DNA of 64,000 nucleotides from Halocatena pleomorpha (GTDB taxonomy: Archaea > Halobacteriota > Halobacteria > Halobacteriales > Haloarculaceae), in assembly GCF_003862495.1 (NCBI RefSeq), contig NZ_RRCH01000014.1, positions 1-64,000 on the forward strand. Reading direction: 5' to 3'. The notes beneath the pieces are model-generated. The model had not been told where the DNA came from. It saw nothing but the letters and a program-made list of their open reading frames with translations, and did no database searches. Position numbers and translations under genes: made by a program. Below are positions 17,271 to 27,091 of the stretch, one piece after another. Every line of letters starts with the position of its first letter. The stretch's first letter is position 1.

Positions 17271-17881
17271 ATGACTTCATTGGGTCGATTTCCCAGTTAG
17301 TCTGTGTAACACTTCTGTCTTGTGCGTAATATACGCTGTCAGTAGGGAATCCGCTTATCTCGTTTTTAACTAAATTTACTGATGTAATTAAATTCTTCGA
17401 CAAAGTTTGTTTACATATATCTGGCCGACAGTATAGAATACTCATCTCTCGCCCTTCGTCAAGTGGTTCATTCGTAGCTGTCATCATAGTGCTCTGGGAT
17501 ACACGGGAGATAGGCATAAACATAGTTCCAGAGAAGCCAGCTCAAGGCGATGGTAATCAGATAGTCACCAGAAAGCTGAGTGACCTTCGGTATATTTATC
17601 AGTCGCTATTCGGCGTCAGGAGGGGTATCGAAGTCAACACCGAGCGCACGGCATAGACAGTTGACAACGGCCAGAAAATCCAGTGGCCGAGGCTTCTCGG
17701 CAGCCATCAAAATACAAGCGGAGTCTTGTACATGCTACTAGATCATTGTAAGTCAATATAAGACGTATTACATCCATACGTCTGTAATTGGCAGCGTCTC
17801 CTTTACCCTTGCCACTACTTCAGTAGGGTCATACTATCCTACAACCTTCAAGTAACCTTCAGATTACGGACCCACAAGCGG
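17271..17881. other. Gene-poor stretch between DsbA-FNT and an IS remnant
   Basis: 610 bp, AT-rich in the first half. A minus-strand frame 17257-17523 (88 codons) overlaps the DsbA-FNT start by 14 bases and has no family match; a 34-codon minus frame (MAAEKPRPLDFLAVVNC, 17600-17710) ends in acidic residues and may be a gene scrap. Neither is strong enough to call. Confidence 0.4.
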
Positions 17882-18300
17882 GCCGTGTGTACACATGAAG
17901 ATACGCTGCTCCGTCGGCATGTCCTCGCAGCGTGCTGTCTCATGCGGTCGTACCGCAAGATTGAACCGTTCGGTAATCGCTTTCACGAGGAGCTTGGACT
18001 GTGGTTTCATCGGCTGCATCTGTTCAAGCCGGACTGCCGGGATCAGGACGAGGTCGCTGTCGATGAGACGAACATCGAAATCGACAGCCAAGTAGTCTAT
18101 ATCTGGGCGGCAGTTGATTGTGGGATGCTCGAAGTACTGGCTGTATCTGTCTCTCCCGGCCGCGTGTCTCTTGGATTATGATATTACACGAGAAGCGTGA
18201 GGTAATCAGCCGCTCATCGAAGCCTGGTTCGGACTGTTCAAGTACCGAACCAGGCACTTCTGGCGATTTCTCGCCGGTGCATCACTGATTTCACAGATCA
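17882..18300 (+). mobile_element. Decayed IS transposase with internal deletion
   Basis: From about 17960 the frame reads NRFHEELGLWFHRLHLFKPD, DQDEVAVDETNIEI and VVYIWAAVDCGMLEVLAVSVSPGR, the first half of a DDE transposase of the IS6-like group common in haloarchaea (first catalytic Asp in AVDET, second in AAVDC). It then stops, and after a short gap a different frame (18213 on) gives LIEAWFGLFKYRTRHFWRFL, the C-terminal part with the last catalytic Glu. About 60-70 residues between them are missing, together with normal ends. The element is dead. Confidence 0.7.
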
Positions 18301-18433
18301 TGACTCACTGCCGTTGCGACATTCCACAATGCGACGCTAACCTTGACACTTCTCTCTGTCTGGCCCAAACAGTCTTGGTCGGCTTTCCCATTCCTATCCT
18401 TTTTACGCAGCTAGACCATATGGTCAAACACCG

Positions 18434-19924
18434 ATGTCAAAGGATCTCTCGCCAGAGGCCGATTGGAACGCACTCTACATAGATGGTGAGTGGACTAGCG
18501 GTCAAAGCGATGCAACGCTGACCGACGAAAATCCATCGACTCGGGAGGTATTCACTGAGGTCCCGGCTGCAACTGAGGCAGATGTCAACACCGCCTATGA
18601 GGCAGCAGCAGCGGCTCAAAGCGACTGGAAGGACCAGCCACCGGCGCGTCGACAAGCGGTGATTCACCAGTTCCTCCACGTTCTCCAAGAGAGCAGCGAG
18701 GAGATCATGAAGTTGCTGGAGAATGAGGTGGGAGGCTCCCGGATCATGGGTGAGACGTCGATACAGATTGCGTCTGACCACGCGAGCGAAGCCGCGACTC
18801 TCCCCCGACGTATGAAGGGAGAACACGTTGACTCGAATGTTCCAGGAAAGGAAAACCTGGTCCAACAGGGTCCTAAGGGAGTTGTCACGGTTATCTCTCC
18901 ATGGAATTTCCCGCTCAATCTCTCGATGCGTGCCGTTGCGCCCGCAATCGCTGCCGGTAACGCTGTTGTCCTCAAACCGTCGTCCAACTCACCGATTACA
19001 GGTGGGCTTCTTTTCGGCAAGCTGTTTGAGCAAACTGAGCTCCCAGCTGGTGTCATAAATGTCGTGACTGGACGGGGATCGGAGATCGGTGACCGTGTCG
19101 CTGGCCATCCCGAAAGTGATGTAGTGGCGTTCACCGGATCGACGGAGGTCGGCCAGCACGTCTCCGGGATTGCGGGGGAGAACTTAGCGATCCCGGCGAT
19201 GGAACTTGGCGGAAACAATGCCCACATTGTGACGGCCGATGCCGATCTCAACCGCGCGATCGACGGCGGCACCTTCGGGTCGTTCGTCCACCAAGGGCAG
19301 GTGTGTATCTCGATTAACCGCCATATCGTTCATGAAGACATCTATGATGAGTACGTCGAGCGGCTCGTTGACCGAGCGGAGTCACTGCCGGTTGGGAGTG
19401 CTCACGACGAGGATACGATTGTCGGGCCGATCATCGACGAATCCCAGCGCGACGAGATGCTTGGCTACATTGAGAAAACGGTTGATGCGGGTGCCACGCT
19501 CGAAACGGGTGGCGAGACCGTCGCGCTTGAAGGGATCGACGACTCCCTTGTTGTCGCACCCACTGTCCTTTCAGGTGTGACCAACGATATGGCCGCCGCC
19601 TGCAACGAACACTTCGGCCCAATCGCTCCTGTCATTCCATTCTCCGATATCGACAAGGCGGTTGAAATCGCTAACGACACCAAATACGGCCTTTCCGGAT
19701 CTGTCCATGCTGGAGACCTTGCGGTTGGAAAGACGATCGCCGAACGGATGGAGACCGGGAACGTCCACATCAATGATCAGCCGATCAACGACGAGGCACA
19801 CGTTCCGTTCAGTGGTACCGGTGCGTCCGGCGTCGGTACGTACAACAGCGACGCCTTCCTTCACGAGATCACTGAGACCAAGTGGATCTCGATTCAACAC
19901 GAGGCACGCGAGTATCCGTTTTGA
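18434..19924 (+). CDS. NAD(P)-dependent aldehyde dehydrogenase
   Basis: 496 residues, full family length. Motifs in order: ISPWNFPLNLSMRAVAPAIAAGNAVVLKPS (cofactor binding), FTGSTEVGQHV (NAD loop), MELGGNNAHIV (catalytic Glu), HQGQVCISINR (catalytic Cys), HFGPIAPVIPF and NDTKYGLSGSVHAGD near the C-terminus. The QGQVCISINR and ELGGNN variants resemble the benzaldehyde/vanillin dehydrogenase branch, so an aromatic or medium-chain aldehyde may be the substrate, but this is not certain. It stands alone among decayed DNA and its start is immediately downstream of the IS remnant. Confidence 0.93.
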   Translation: MSKDLSPEADWNALYIDGEWTSGQSDATLTDENPSTREVFTEVPAATEADVNTAYEAAAAAQSDWKDQPPARRQAVIHQFLHVLQESSEEIMKLLENEVGGSRIMGETSIQIASDHASEAATLPRRMKGEHVDSNVPGKENLVQQGPKGVVTVISPWNFPLNLSMRAVAPAIAAGNAVVLKPSSNSPITGGLLFGKLFEQTELPAGVINVVTGRGSEIGDRVAGHPESDVVAFTGSTEVGQHVSGIAGENLAIPAMELGGNNAHIVTADADLNRAIDGGTFGSFVHQGQVCISINRHIVHEDIYDEYVERLVDRAESLPVGSAHDEDTIVGPIIDESQRDEMLGYIEKTVDAGATLETGGETVALEGIDDSLVVAPTVLSGVTNDMAAACNEHFGPIAPVIPFSDIDKAVEIANDTKYGLSGSVHAGDLAVGKTIAERMETGNVHINDQPINDEAHVPFSGTGASGVGTYNSDAFLHEITETKWISIQHEAREYPF

Positions 19925-21225
19925 AGCTCTACTGAACTCTCACGTATCTAGTCGGACGACGGCTTTCGAAGATCAGGATCCAACGCCGAGTCGGATTCCG
20001 ATTGCATTACTAGAGGTCGGCTAGGTCTCTAATGCACGACCAGTCTCGAAATCTATCTTAGCAGCACAAATTTCACGAGACGATGTCCATTAGAAATCGC
20101 ACCTAGCCGACTTCAAATTCGATAATGATCGTTGGCGACATGAACGAGCAACGGTCAAGACCAAGGAGAAGACGCTTATGCCGCTTGCTGATCGGAGACC
20201 CGAGTAGATCGCACGCCTATCAGGTGCTCTCAGCGATGCTTGTTACAGTACCCCAAATCGAGTAGCATGCCGAGAGAAGCCCTCTCGTGGCACTGATACT
20301 TAAATTCTATCTAGTGTTGGGTGAGTAAAAGACATTTTCCAGAAATCCATCCTCCGAAGTAGGGTATTTCCAGTACAGGATTTGCTATAGTGATATGAGA
20401 TTTATGTCTACCATGCATATTTTTGCGATATAGCCGTAGAGTTACCAGACTGTCGGCGTCTGGAAAGACACAATACCTATACGTAAGCTGTCCGTATCCC
20501 GCTCCCAACCGAATATGACCGACTCAGATTACCCCCAACCACAGCACACCGGCTTCTTCTGAGAGAAACCAGAGAGACAAGATCATGAGTAACGAGACTA
20601 ATATCATATCACTCAGGTTTTCTGACTACAATGGTGATCTCCCTAGTGTCCATGTGATCGTTTCTGGATATTTGATCACGACGTGAGCTGAGGCGCTTAC
20701 ATACAAGCTGGGGGCATCGCGAGGTCGTATCACACCGACCACCTCGAACGCTCATGGAGTGCCCATTGGAGTTGAAGTCAGGCAGGTGATTTTTATGAAC
20801 GTATAATATTAATATCAATTAAAAATGAAGAAGGCTATCTGAAGTAACTCCATAAGTACCCACCGGGAATGTGCAGACCAAGCACGTCAAAACGCTGTAT
20901 CACGTCCCCCCGGACATTGATGCCTTGGAAGCTCGTATCGATCAGTCGATCACAGCTAAGGACGAGCAACCGGAACTCCTGCGGGGCTTTCCCAAAGCGG
21001 CTGGACTTTGGATGAGGGTATTATAGAATAACGCTAAGCTCGTGTCTCACCGTTAGGGTCGTGAGAGATGTTCAATATTGAGCTCACCAGATCTGTGTCG
21101 GTCTAACAGGGGCTTCGAAACTCAGTGGATGCTTGACTATAATATGAACTGTTTGAGGTGCTTGTCCTCGTTGGACCTTCATCTTACAAAAATAAATAAC
21201 ACCCGACAGAGGGGACGAATTCGTT
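19925..21225. other. Long gene-poor region, likely decayed DNA
   Basis: 1.3 kb without a gene I can support. Open frames are short and match nothing I know. One plus frame from a GTG near 20876 (QTKHVKTLYHVPPDIDALEA, then ARIDQSITAKDEQPELLRGF) looks protein-like for about 50 codons but ends in a stop at about 21028. The 18-base repeat (20340-20357) and an inverted 10-mer TCGGCTAGGT (20017-20026 and 20103-20112) lie here, which suggests remains of mobile elements. Confidence 0.5.
20340..20357 (+). repeat. 18-bp dispersed repeat, copy 2
   Basis: Identical to the copy at 5451-5468 over CAGAAATCCATCCTCCGA and on the same strand, in AT-rich gene-poor DNA. Confidence 0.5.
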
Positions 21226-21408
21226 CTATTCGTCGTCGACAGTCGATTTGATCGCTTGGAGTTGGTCGACAAGGTCGTCGGTTGACGCCTGTGATTCAAA
21301 GGTCAGTTCACCCTCGTGTTCGTTCTCGTGAACGTTAACGCCTTGGGTGTCGTCAGTATTCATTTCCTGATTTTTCTGCTCGGATTCATCGTAGCTTCCA
21401 AATCCCAT
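21226..21408 (-). CDS. Small acidic DUF5786-like protein
   Basis: 60 residues: MGFGSYDESEQKNQEMN, a short variable middle, then HEGELTFESQASTDDLVDQLQAIK and an acidic end. The MGFGSYDESEQ start and the HEG...STDDLxxQLQ block are characteristic of DUF5786, a small haloarchaeal cytosolic family of unknown function. The gene lies 152 bp downstream of the lipoprotein gene on the same strand. It is intact. Confidence 0.85.
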   Translation of the reverse strand: MGFGSYDESEQKNQEMNTDDTQGVNVHENEHEGELTFESQASTDDLVDQLQAIKSTVDDE

Positions 21409-21560
21409 ATCTAACGAGGGTGGCGAGACGGACTAAAAACACCCGATTCGTTACTACTGTGATTGATCGGTCAGTCAGTGCTCAGAGCGGACGAACGAAT
21501 CACCAACACCCGACAGCGTGCTTGTCGATGGGGTCCTTGCGCCGGGAGCGTGACACGGCG

Positions 21561-22841
21561 TCAATCCCAAAACTTCGGCACCGTCGCATCAACCTGATAT
21601 CCCGCTCCTTGGTTACTGTCAGAGATGAGCGTTCGTCGATCGCCATCCATCGACAGTGGACCCATAACGTTCGTGAGCAAAATCTCTCGGGTTTCGGTCC
21701 GGTAGAGTTCGTACCATTCGTCCCCGTCGACGCTCGCGAGAACGACTGAATCCTCTGCGGTGTCGTGCATGGGTGAGTAGCCAAACGGCATGAGACAGAG
21801 TTCACGGCCCGACTCTACGTCCTCTCGAATGTGCCATCGACGACGAGCGTACATCTCCATCGTGTCATCGTTAGGATTCGTCTTTATCTGCACGTGTGGC
21901 CGAACCAGATCGCCCGCCCCGTCTGGCTCGTCGTCAGGTCCCTCACGTTCCCAACGGATGATACCCTCCGGGGCCCCATCCGTACCGAAAGCAACACAGT
22001 CCTTGAACGCCGCTATTTGTGTAATCATCGTCACACCACCGCGCTCGGTGAGTTCCTTCCAGGAGCTGCCGTGGTCATTGCTCCAGTAGATCTGTGAGTT
22101 TCCGTGATCACCGACAGCGACCCAGACCCGTTCGGCATACGGATCGTACTCCACGTCGTGAATATGGTTATTCGCGGCGTCCATATCGACCACCTCCGGT
22201 TCGAGCACCAACTCGAAGCTTTTCCCGCCGTCGGTTGAGATCAGCACCTCATTTGCATGGTTCCCGTTCTTGAAATCCGATCCCTCATAACAGGAGATAA
22301 CCACGATGTTCTCGTGGACGGCGTGGCCCATGCTGTTGGAAGTTCGCCCCCAGTCGAATTCGTAGAGCGTTTCTGATCCGCTGAGATCTTCATTGAGTAG
22401 CTCCAGACGCCCTGTTGTCTCGTCGAAATGGCCGCCGATCCCGACGAGAATTCGACCGCTGTCGGGAACGATAACTGTTTCAACACGTTCATCCCCAAGC
22501 TTCGGGTCACCTTCGAACGAGTAGAGCGTTTCGGTCGTCTTCCACCAGTCGTCGCTGACTACCACCTCGGGACCATCGCGCCCGTACAGACGCCCGTCCT
22601 GATCGACCCAGACCGGTTGGCCCGCCTCTCGCTCGTTGCGAACATCGAGACTGTAGTGGGTGTACGGTCGGCCATCACCACCTTTCGGTTCTGGTTCCGT
22701 TTTTGGTTCTGTTTCCGATTCGTTCCCTGTGGGCTCCGTCTTCGTCGCGTTCTCGGGTTCGTCGTCCATCGAACAGCCTGCAAGCGTAACTCCCGTTCCT
22801 ACTGTTGTGGCTGTTCGTTCGAGGAACCGTCTTCGATGCAT
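21561..22841 (-). CDS. Tat lipoprotein with BNR/sialidase-like beta-propeller
   Basis: 426 residues. The N-terminus MHRRRFLERTATTVGTGVTL with the lipobox LAGC (Cys22) is a twin-arginine lipoprotein signal. A Thr/Glu/Pro-rich tether follows (ENATKTEPTGNESETEP). The rest carries Asp-box-like repeats: LISTDGGKSFELV, IYWSNDHGSSWKEL, LASVDGDEWYELYRT, and a weaker VVSDDWWKTTETLYSF. This is the six-bladed BNR/sialidase-type propeller fold, outside the cell and anchored to the membrane. I see no sialidase catalytic Arg/Tyr set, so a binding role is as likely as an enzymatic one. It is probably exported folded. Confidence 0.85.
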   Translation of the reverse strand: MHRRRFLERTATTVGTGVTLAGCSMDDEPENATKTEPTGNESETEPKTEPEPKGGDGRPYTHYSLDVRNEREAGQPVWVDQDGRLYGRDGPEVVVSDDWWKTTETLYSFEGDPKLGDERVETVIVPDSGRILVGIGGHFDETTGRLELLNEDLSGSETLYEFDWGRTSNSMGHAVHENIVVISCYEGSDFKNGNHANEVLISTDGGKSFELVLEPEVVDMDAANNHIHDVEYDPYAERVWVAVGDHGNSQIYWSNDHGSSWKELTERGGVTMITQIAAFKDCVAFGTDGAPEGIIRWEREGPDDEPDGAGDLVRPHVQIKTNPNDDTMEMYARRRWHIREDVESGRELCLMPFGYSPMHDTAEDSVVLASVDGDEWYELYRTETREILLTNVMGPLSMDGDRRTLISDSNQGAGYQVDATVPKFWD

Positions 22842-23051
22842 AGAAAATATATAGTCTTCAGTGGAAAGTGCTTTCCTATTGACTACGAATGGCTGAACTA
22901 GATTGATATTGGTTGAAGAAAACTATAGTTCTAAACAATTTAGAAGTAATAAATATAAAATAAATACCAGATAACTATGTGGTGTTGAATAACACTACGT
23001 ATACATTCAAAGTGGAATTTTTATCAACAAATTTCACATAGAATAGATGTC

Positions 23052-25643
23052 CTATACGAGCTGAGCGAGCAAACGTTTACGGACTATGAGCAGGCACGGG
23101 AGTACAGTCATGCACGCGATGAACGCATAGACGATACTGAGTCCAGTTACTATCCCAAACCGCCGTAGCGGTGGTGACAACGCTAGTGCTAGCACTCCGA
23201 AGCCAGCGGCTGTCGTTACTGCGCTTCCGAGCAACGCGCCGCCGGTTCCTGTGAGTGCTGCCGTCAATGTATCAGTAAGTGTACTGTGACGAGCACGTTC
23301 GTCAACGAATCGTTCGCTGACGTGAATGCTGTAATCCACGCCGAGCCCGATCGCCAAACTCGTGATAACGACAGTCTCGCTGTTGAACGGGATGTCGAAG
23401 ACAGCCATCGTTCCAAGCAACCATGCGAGGGCAATGACCACTGGGATGAGCGTTACCACCCCCAGTCCCGGCGCACGGTAGCGCCACCAGTACAATCCGA
23501 CGAGAAGAACAAGGATGACGCCAAGCGTGATAGCGAACCCTTCGATGAGGGTTTCGAACAGTCCACTCTGAACGACTGCAGTGATAACCGGACCGCCCGT
23601 CGCAACCGCTGTTACCGGTGCAGTTCCTTCGATCGACGCCGCGACAGCCCGGACATCGCCCGCGACCGACTGAGCAGAGGCGTTGCCCTGCACGCCGACG
23701 ATCAGGCGTGCGGATTCGTACGAGCCATTGTCCGTCCTGTAGAGCACCGAAGCGGCTCGGTCGGGAGCGGTTTCGTACACGAGATCATACACTGCCTCGA
23801 CGTCCCTGTCTGGGAGACCGTCACCGTCCGTGTCGCGTCTTTCGATCGCGGTGGCGACCGTCTGATTTTCGGCGGCGACGCTCCGGATAACGGACGCCGG
23901 ACTCTCGATCGCAGCGCGACCATCGTTCCTAACGACGATCGTCCCATCGCGGTCTATGTCCTGTGTCGCGTCGGCGGCGGTGAGCACCGTCGGCGCAGTC
24001 ACGTCGCCACGTATCAGTATCTGTCCCTCCGCGTTCTGTCCCCGTTGGCGGAAGTTATCACTCAGATAGTTGAGGTTTTCACTCGCCTCGTAGTTGCCGG
24101 GTGCGAACGGTTCTGGGAGCGAATCCATCCATTCCGGCGCGTCCTGTGGGATGAAATCGGCCTGATTGAACTCCGTATCGATACCGGCCGCCCCATAGAC
24201 ACCAGCGGAGGCGAGCAACACCGAAACCACGAGGACGACAACAGGGACACGCTGGACGAGCGTCGAAACGCCCGAGAGAACACGGTTCAACCATCCTGAA
24301 CCGACGCCGACAGCGGGATTGTGCCGGTCACGGCCACGGCGCTCGAACACCCGTTCGAGTTCGAGTTTGAGAGCCGGAACGAGTGCACCAAAAACGAGAA
24401 AGATGGCAACGATGCCGACGCCGCTCAGGACAGCGAAATCCTGAATCGATTGCAGTGGGCTGGTGTAGTTCGAGAAAAAGCCAACGGCCGTTGAGAACGC
24501 AGCGGTCGCCAGCGCGAGCACAACACCGTCGATCCCGATACGCATCGCAGACGTTGGATCTCGTCGATCGATCGATTCGTCGCTGTCAAGCACGCCGTCT
24601 CGTGCCTCCCGATAGCGCATGACAACATGTAACGAGTAGTCGATACTGAGACCGATGAGCAAGAACGGTACGGCGATGAGCGTCGAGTTCGACGGTATTC
24701 CGAGCCATCCCTGTACACCACTGTACCAGACCATCACGACGCCGATCCCAGCGACGCTCACGAGCACGTCCATGAGATCTCGGTAGGCGATGGTGAGAAC
24801 AACGAGAAGGAGGACGATCGCAACAGGGGTGATAATGATGAACGTATCACCGATCGCCTGTGAGGATTCCGCATCGATGATACCTTGTCCGAACACGAAC
24901 GCGTCGGTAAAGTGCTTCTCGACCAGCGAATCGATCGCAACCTGAGCGTCGTTCACCGCCTGGGAAGTGGTGTTCGTCTCACTCGGACTCTGCTGAAAAA
25001 CGAGCGTTGTTCTGGCCTCGGCAGTGGTCGTTCCTGGCGTATACTCCGTTGACAGGAACTCGGTTGGATCGCTACCCGATACGGTGCCGTTCGAGTCGAG
25101 AATGCGACTGAGATACGTTTCGACTTGCGTATCGGAACTGGTTTCGAGGGCTGTGATCTGCTGATCGAGCGTCGGTGACGACCGCTGGCGCTGCTCTGTA
25201 GCTGTTGTAGAACTGTTCTCGACGTTCGGCGTGGGTGCCTTGTTGGTTTGCTCGCGAGCGTACGCGACGTTTGCAACCGCGTTCTCGATGCCGATTACTC
25301 CTGTTTCGGTCCGAAGCGTCGCGTTAATAGAGCCGTTTTCACGGAGTTCCTTCTGCAGACGGAGACTTCGTAGTAACGACTCTCGTGTGAGTGTGTTACC
25401 ACCTTCATCCCTGACGACGATTTGTGCAACGACAGCGTCATCGGTTTTGTACGTCGAATCGATCTGATCGAGTGCTGTCTGTTCCGACGAATCGATACCA
25501 GCCTGACCGATCTGCCCGTCTTCAGTTGTGCCGACGACAGCACCAGCACCGACAACAGTGGTAACAACTAGCAATAGAGCGAGTATCAGTTTACTGTGTG
25601 ATGTGAGTAGCGCCGCGTACCGAGACGTGAACTTCCGGCTCAT
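23052..25643 (-). CDS. RND-superfamily MMPL-type transporter
   Basis: 863 residues with two repeated halves, each an extracytoplasmic domain followed by a membrane bundle. TM1 is LILALLLVVTTVVGAGAVVG near the N-terminus. The first sterol-sensing-like block is FLLIGLSIDYSLHVVMRYRE, with its partner in the second half, SLAIGLGVDYSIHVSERFVDE. These GLxxDYxxH motifs hold the proton-relay Asp of MMPL/HpnN-type pumps. It may move lipids or lipid-linked glycans across the membrane; the substrate is unknown. Two small genes just upstream on the same strand (HTH and DUF7521-like) commonly accompany such genes in haloarchaea and are probable partners. Confidence 0.93.
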   Translation of the reverse strand: MSRKFTSRYAALLTSHSKLILALLLVVTTVVGAGAVVGTTEDGQIGQAGIDSSEQTALDQIDSTYKTDDAVVAQIVVRDEGGNTLTRESLLRSLRLQKELRENGSINATLRTETGVIGIENAVANVAYAREQTNKAPTPNVENSSTTATEQRQRSSPTLDQQITALETSSDTQVETYLSRILDSNGTVSGSDPTEFLSTEYTPGTTTAEARTTLVFQQSPSETNTTSQAVNDAQVAIDSLVEKHFTDAFVFGQGIIDAESSQAIGDTFIIITPVAIVLLLVVLTIAYRDLMDVLVSVAGIGVVMVWYSGVQGWLGIPSNSTLIAVPFLLIGLSIDYSLHVVMRYREARDGVLDSDESIDRRDPTSAMRIGIDGVVLALATAAFSTAVGFFSNYTSPLQSIQDFAVLSGVGIVAIFLVFGALVPALKLELERVFERRGRDRHNPAVGVGSGWLNRVLSGVSTLVQRVPVVVLVVSVLLASAGVYGAAGIDTEFNQADFIPQDAPEWMDSLPEPFAPGNYEASENLNYLSDNFRQRGQNAEGQILIRGDVTAPTVLTAADATQDIDRDGTIVVRNDGRAAIESPASVIRSVAAENQTVATAIERRDTDGDGLPDRDVEAVYDLVYETAPDRAASVLYRTDNGSYESARLIVGVQGNASAQSVAGDVRAVAASIEGTAPVTAVATGGPVITAVVQSGLFETLIEGFAITLGVILVLLVGLYWWRYRAPGLGVVTLIPVVIALAWLLGTMAVFDIPFNSETVVITSLAIGLGVDYSIHVSERFVDERARHSTLTDTLTAALTGTGGALLGSAVTTAAGFGVLALALSPPLRRFGIVTGLSIVYAFIACMTVLPCLLIVRKRLLAQLV

Positions 25644-25829
25644 CAGTCACTGTCACCCCTCCGGTTGCGACATCGATTACTGCGTTCGGTCGTCTGTCGG
25701 AAAATCCGGTTCATACCCGTTCTCCGAGTGTGACTAATAAGGCGTAATGGACGATTCCCAAGACGTGGGGCAACTGGATATTACGCTACGGTTCTCGTCA
25801 CATCGTGTTCGTGATGTTACACCCGATTT

Positions 25830-26105
25830 CTACGTTTCATAGAGTCCAACAATCATCACAATGAATCCGACGGAGATTATTACACTTTCGAGAAGCATTC
25901 CAATCGTGACTGATGCGCCGCCAATGTGGTGGAAGACGCCGACGAGAAACGTTCCGAGTGTGATAATCGCCAACCCGACGGCAAAATACTGGAGGCCTGC
26001 GATTCGAGTGCGACTGTAGGCTCTATACGCCATCAAGGAGACGATTCCTCCCAGGGTAAGTGCGGTGAGCTTAACGATGAGGAGCAAGCCAACGAGTAGG
26101 TCCAT
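25830..26105 (-). CDS. DUF7521-like small membrane protein
   Basis: 91 residues with three hydrophobic segments: MDLLVGLLLIVKLTALTLGG, a middle AVGLAIITLGTFLVGVF and a last SVIISVGFIVMIVGLYE, separated by the basic loop YRAYSRTR. This topology matches DUF7521, a haloarchaeal membrane family of unknown function that usually follows an HTH gene. Its ATG shares one base with the stop of the HTH gene (TAATG), so translation is coupled. The in-frame ATG further upstream (26132) would overlap the HTH gene by 28 bases and is less likely. Confidence 0.75.
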   Translation of the reverse strand: MDLLVGLLLIVKLTALTLGGIVSLMAYRAYSRTRIAGLQYFAVGLAIITLGTFLVGVFHHIGGASVTIGMLLESVIISVGFIVMIVGLYET

Positions 26106-26557
26106 TATGATTCCTCTTTCATTGCTGACCAAAACGTAGCTAGTCGTTCTTCTGCGTCCCTCTCTCGACGCATAACTCTCATTGTGAACTCACCAGAATC
26201 GTCGAGACCGATCGAGATCTCCGTAAAGTCTCGTTCGTACAGCGTGGCGTTTGGGCCGTCCCGCCGAACTTCCGTATACTCTCTAACGAGAGCAGCTTCG
26301 CGAAGTAGTTCGAGCTTCCGGTACACAGTCGAATTAGACATACTACATTCATCAGAGAGTTGTCCAGCGGATTTTGGGTCGTCTAATTGTGTAAGTATCG
26401 TTCGACACTTGGTGTCGTCAAGCGATTCCAACACCGCTGGGAGGTCGGCATCGTCCCCTTCGCTCGATAGTAATTGGACTACTTCTGTCGATGCGTCTAC
26501 CAAATCAGTCGACGGAATCAGTGATAGCCGGTTCGAACCAACGTGTTCTCCATCCAT
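26105..26557 (-). CDS. Winged-helix transcriptional regulator
   Basis: 150 residues. Core: VLESLDDTKCRTILTQLDDPKSAGQLSDECSMSNSTVYRKLELLREAALVREYTEVRRDGPNATLYERDF, an ArsR/TrmB-like winged helix with recognition helix MSNSTVYRKLELL. The C-terminal FTEISIGLDDSGEFTMRV region is a small sensor-like beta sheet common to this haloarchaeal group. It is the first gene of a unit with the DUF7521-like membrane protein and probably the RND transporter, and likely regulates them in response to an envelope signal. The signal is unknown. Confidence 0.85.
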   Translation of the reverse strand: MDGEHVGSNRLSLIPSTDLVDASTEVVQLLSSEGDDADLPAVLESLDDTKCRTILTQLDDPKSAGQLSDECSMSNSTVYRKLELLREAALVREYTEVRRDGPNATLYERDFTEISIGLDDSGEFTMRVMRRERDAEERLATFWSAMKEES

Positions 26558-27091
26558 ATCAAAAGTAATATAAGTACATGTCGTTTTGAGTGTCTGTACA
26601 GATCATCTCTCGAAGTATTCGCCCCTTATGACGGAGCGAATATAGGAATCACGATCAGTCCCACGCCTTGGGAACGGGGTAACCCCGGTCTCTGTGTGGC
26701 TTCTGGTTGGCTACTAAGACGGAGCAACGTTCCCTTACCCGAAGCACTCCGTTATTCGTCATCAATCGTTCAATCGGAATTAATATTTGGGTTCACTGCT
26801 GCGTCGCAATTAGCCTACAAATTACGATGGTACGTGCCGATGTTAGTGAGATACGTTGTAATATTGGGAGACCGATCGTGAACGGAGTTCCGGTCCTCGG
26901 TACCAAGGGGCAGTCGACTCTCAGTATCGTTCGGTTGCTTGGGAGACGCGATATCTGCGTCGCAACCTGAACGAATCAACGACGCTCCATCCGATCTCGG
27001 TCAGTGCAGCTGTCCTATTTGGGTTCTTTCACCACCGACCAGCGCGGTTCAAGATGGACCGGACGATCAAACACGACACACAAAGACGACA
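26558..27091. other. Intergenic region with a possible tnpB tail
   Basis: 530 bp between the HTH operon and the sulfatase-fold gene. On the minus strand 26655-26714 reads VANQKPHRDRGYPVPKAWD and a stop. This resembles the C-terminal tail of IS200/IS605-family TnpB proteins (KPxRxRGxPxxKAWD), as far as I can judge by eye. Nothing else is recognisable. The sulfatase-like gene's promoter must lie in the last 100 bp. Confidence 0.35.

Noticed and set aside
17257-17523. An 88-codon minus frame upstream of the DsbA-FNT gene
   Set aside because: Overlaps the next start by 14 bases, has no recognisable domain and no clear promoter; not enough to call a gene.
20017-20112. TCGGCTAGGT inverted 10-mer pair as an IS end
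   Set aside because: Ten bases over 95 bp is weak evidence in a 1.3-kb junk region; no transposase fragment adjoins it.
23286-24299. A 337-codon plus-strand open frame within the RND transporter
   Set aside because: Shadow frame, Arg/Asp-rich with no motif, opposite a textbook MMPL protein.
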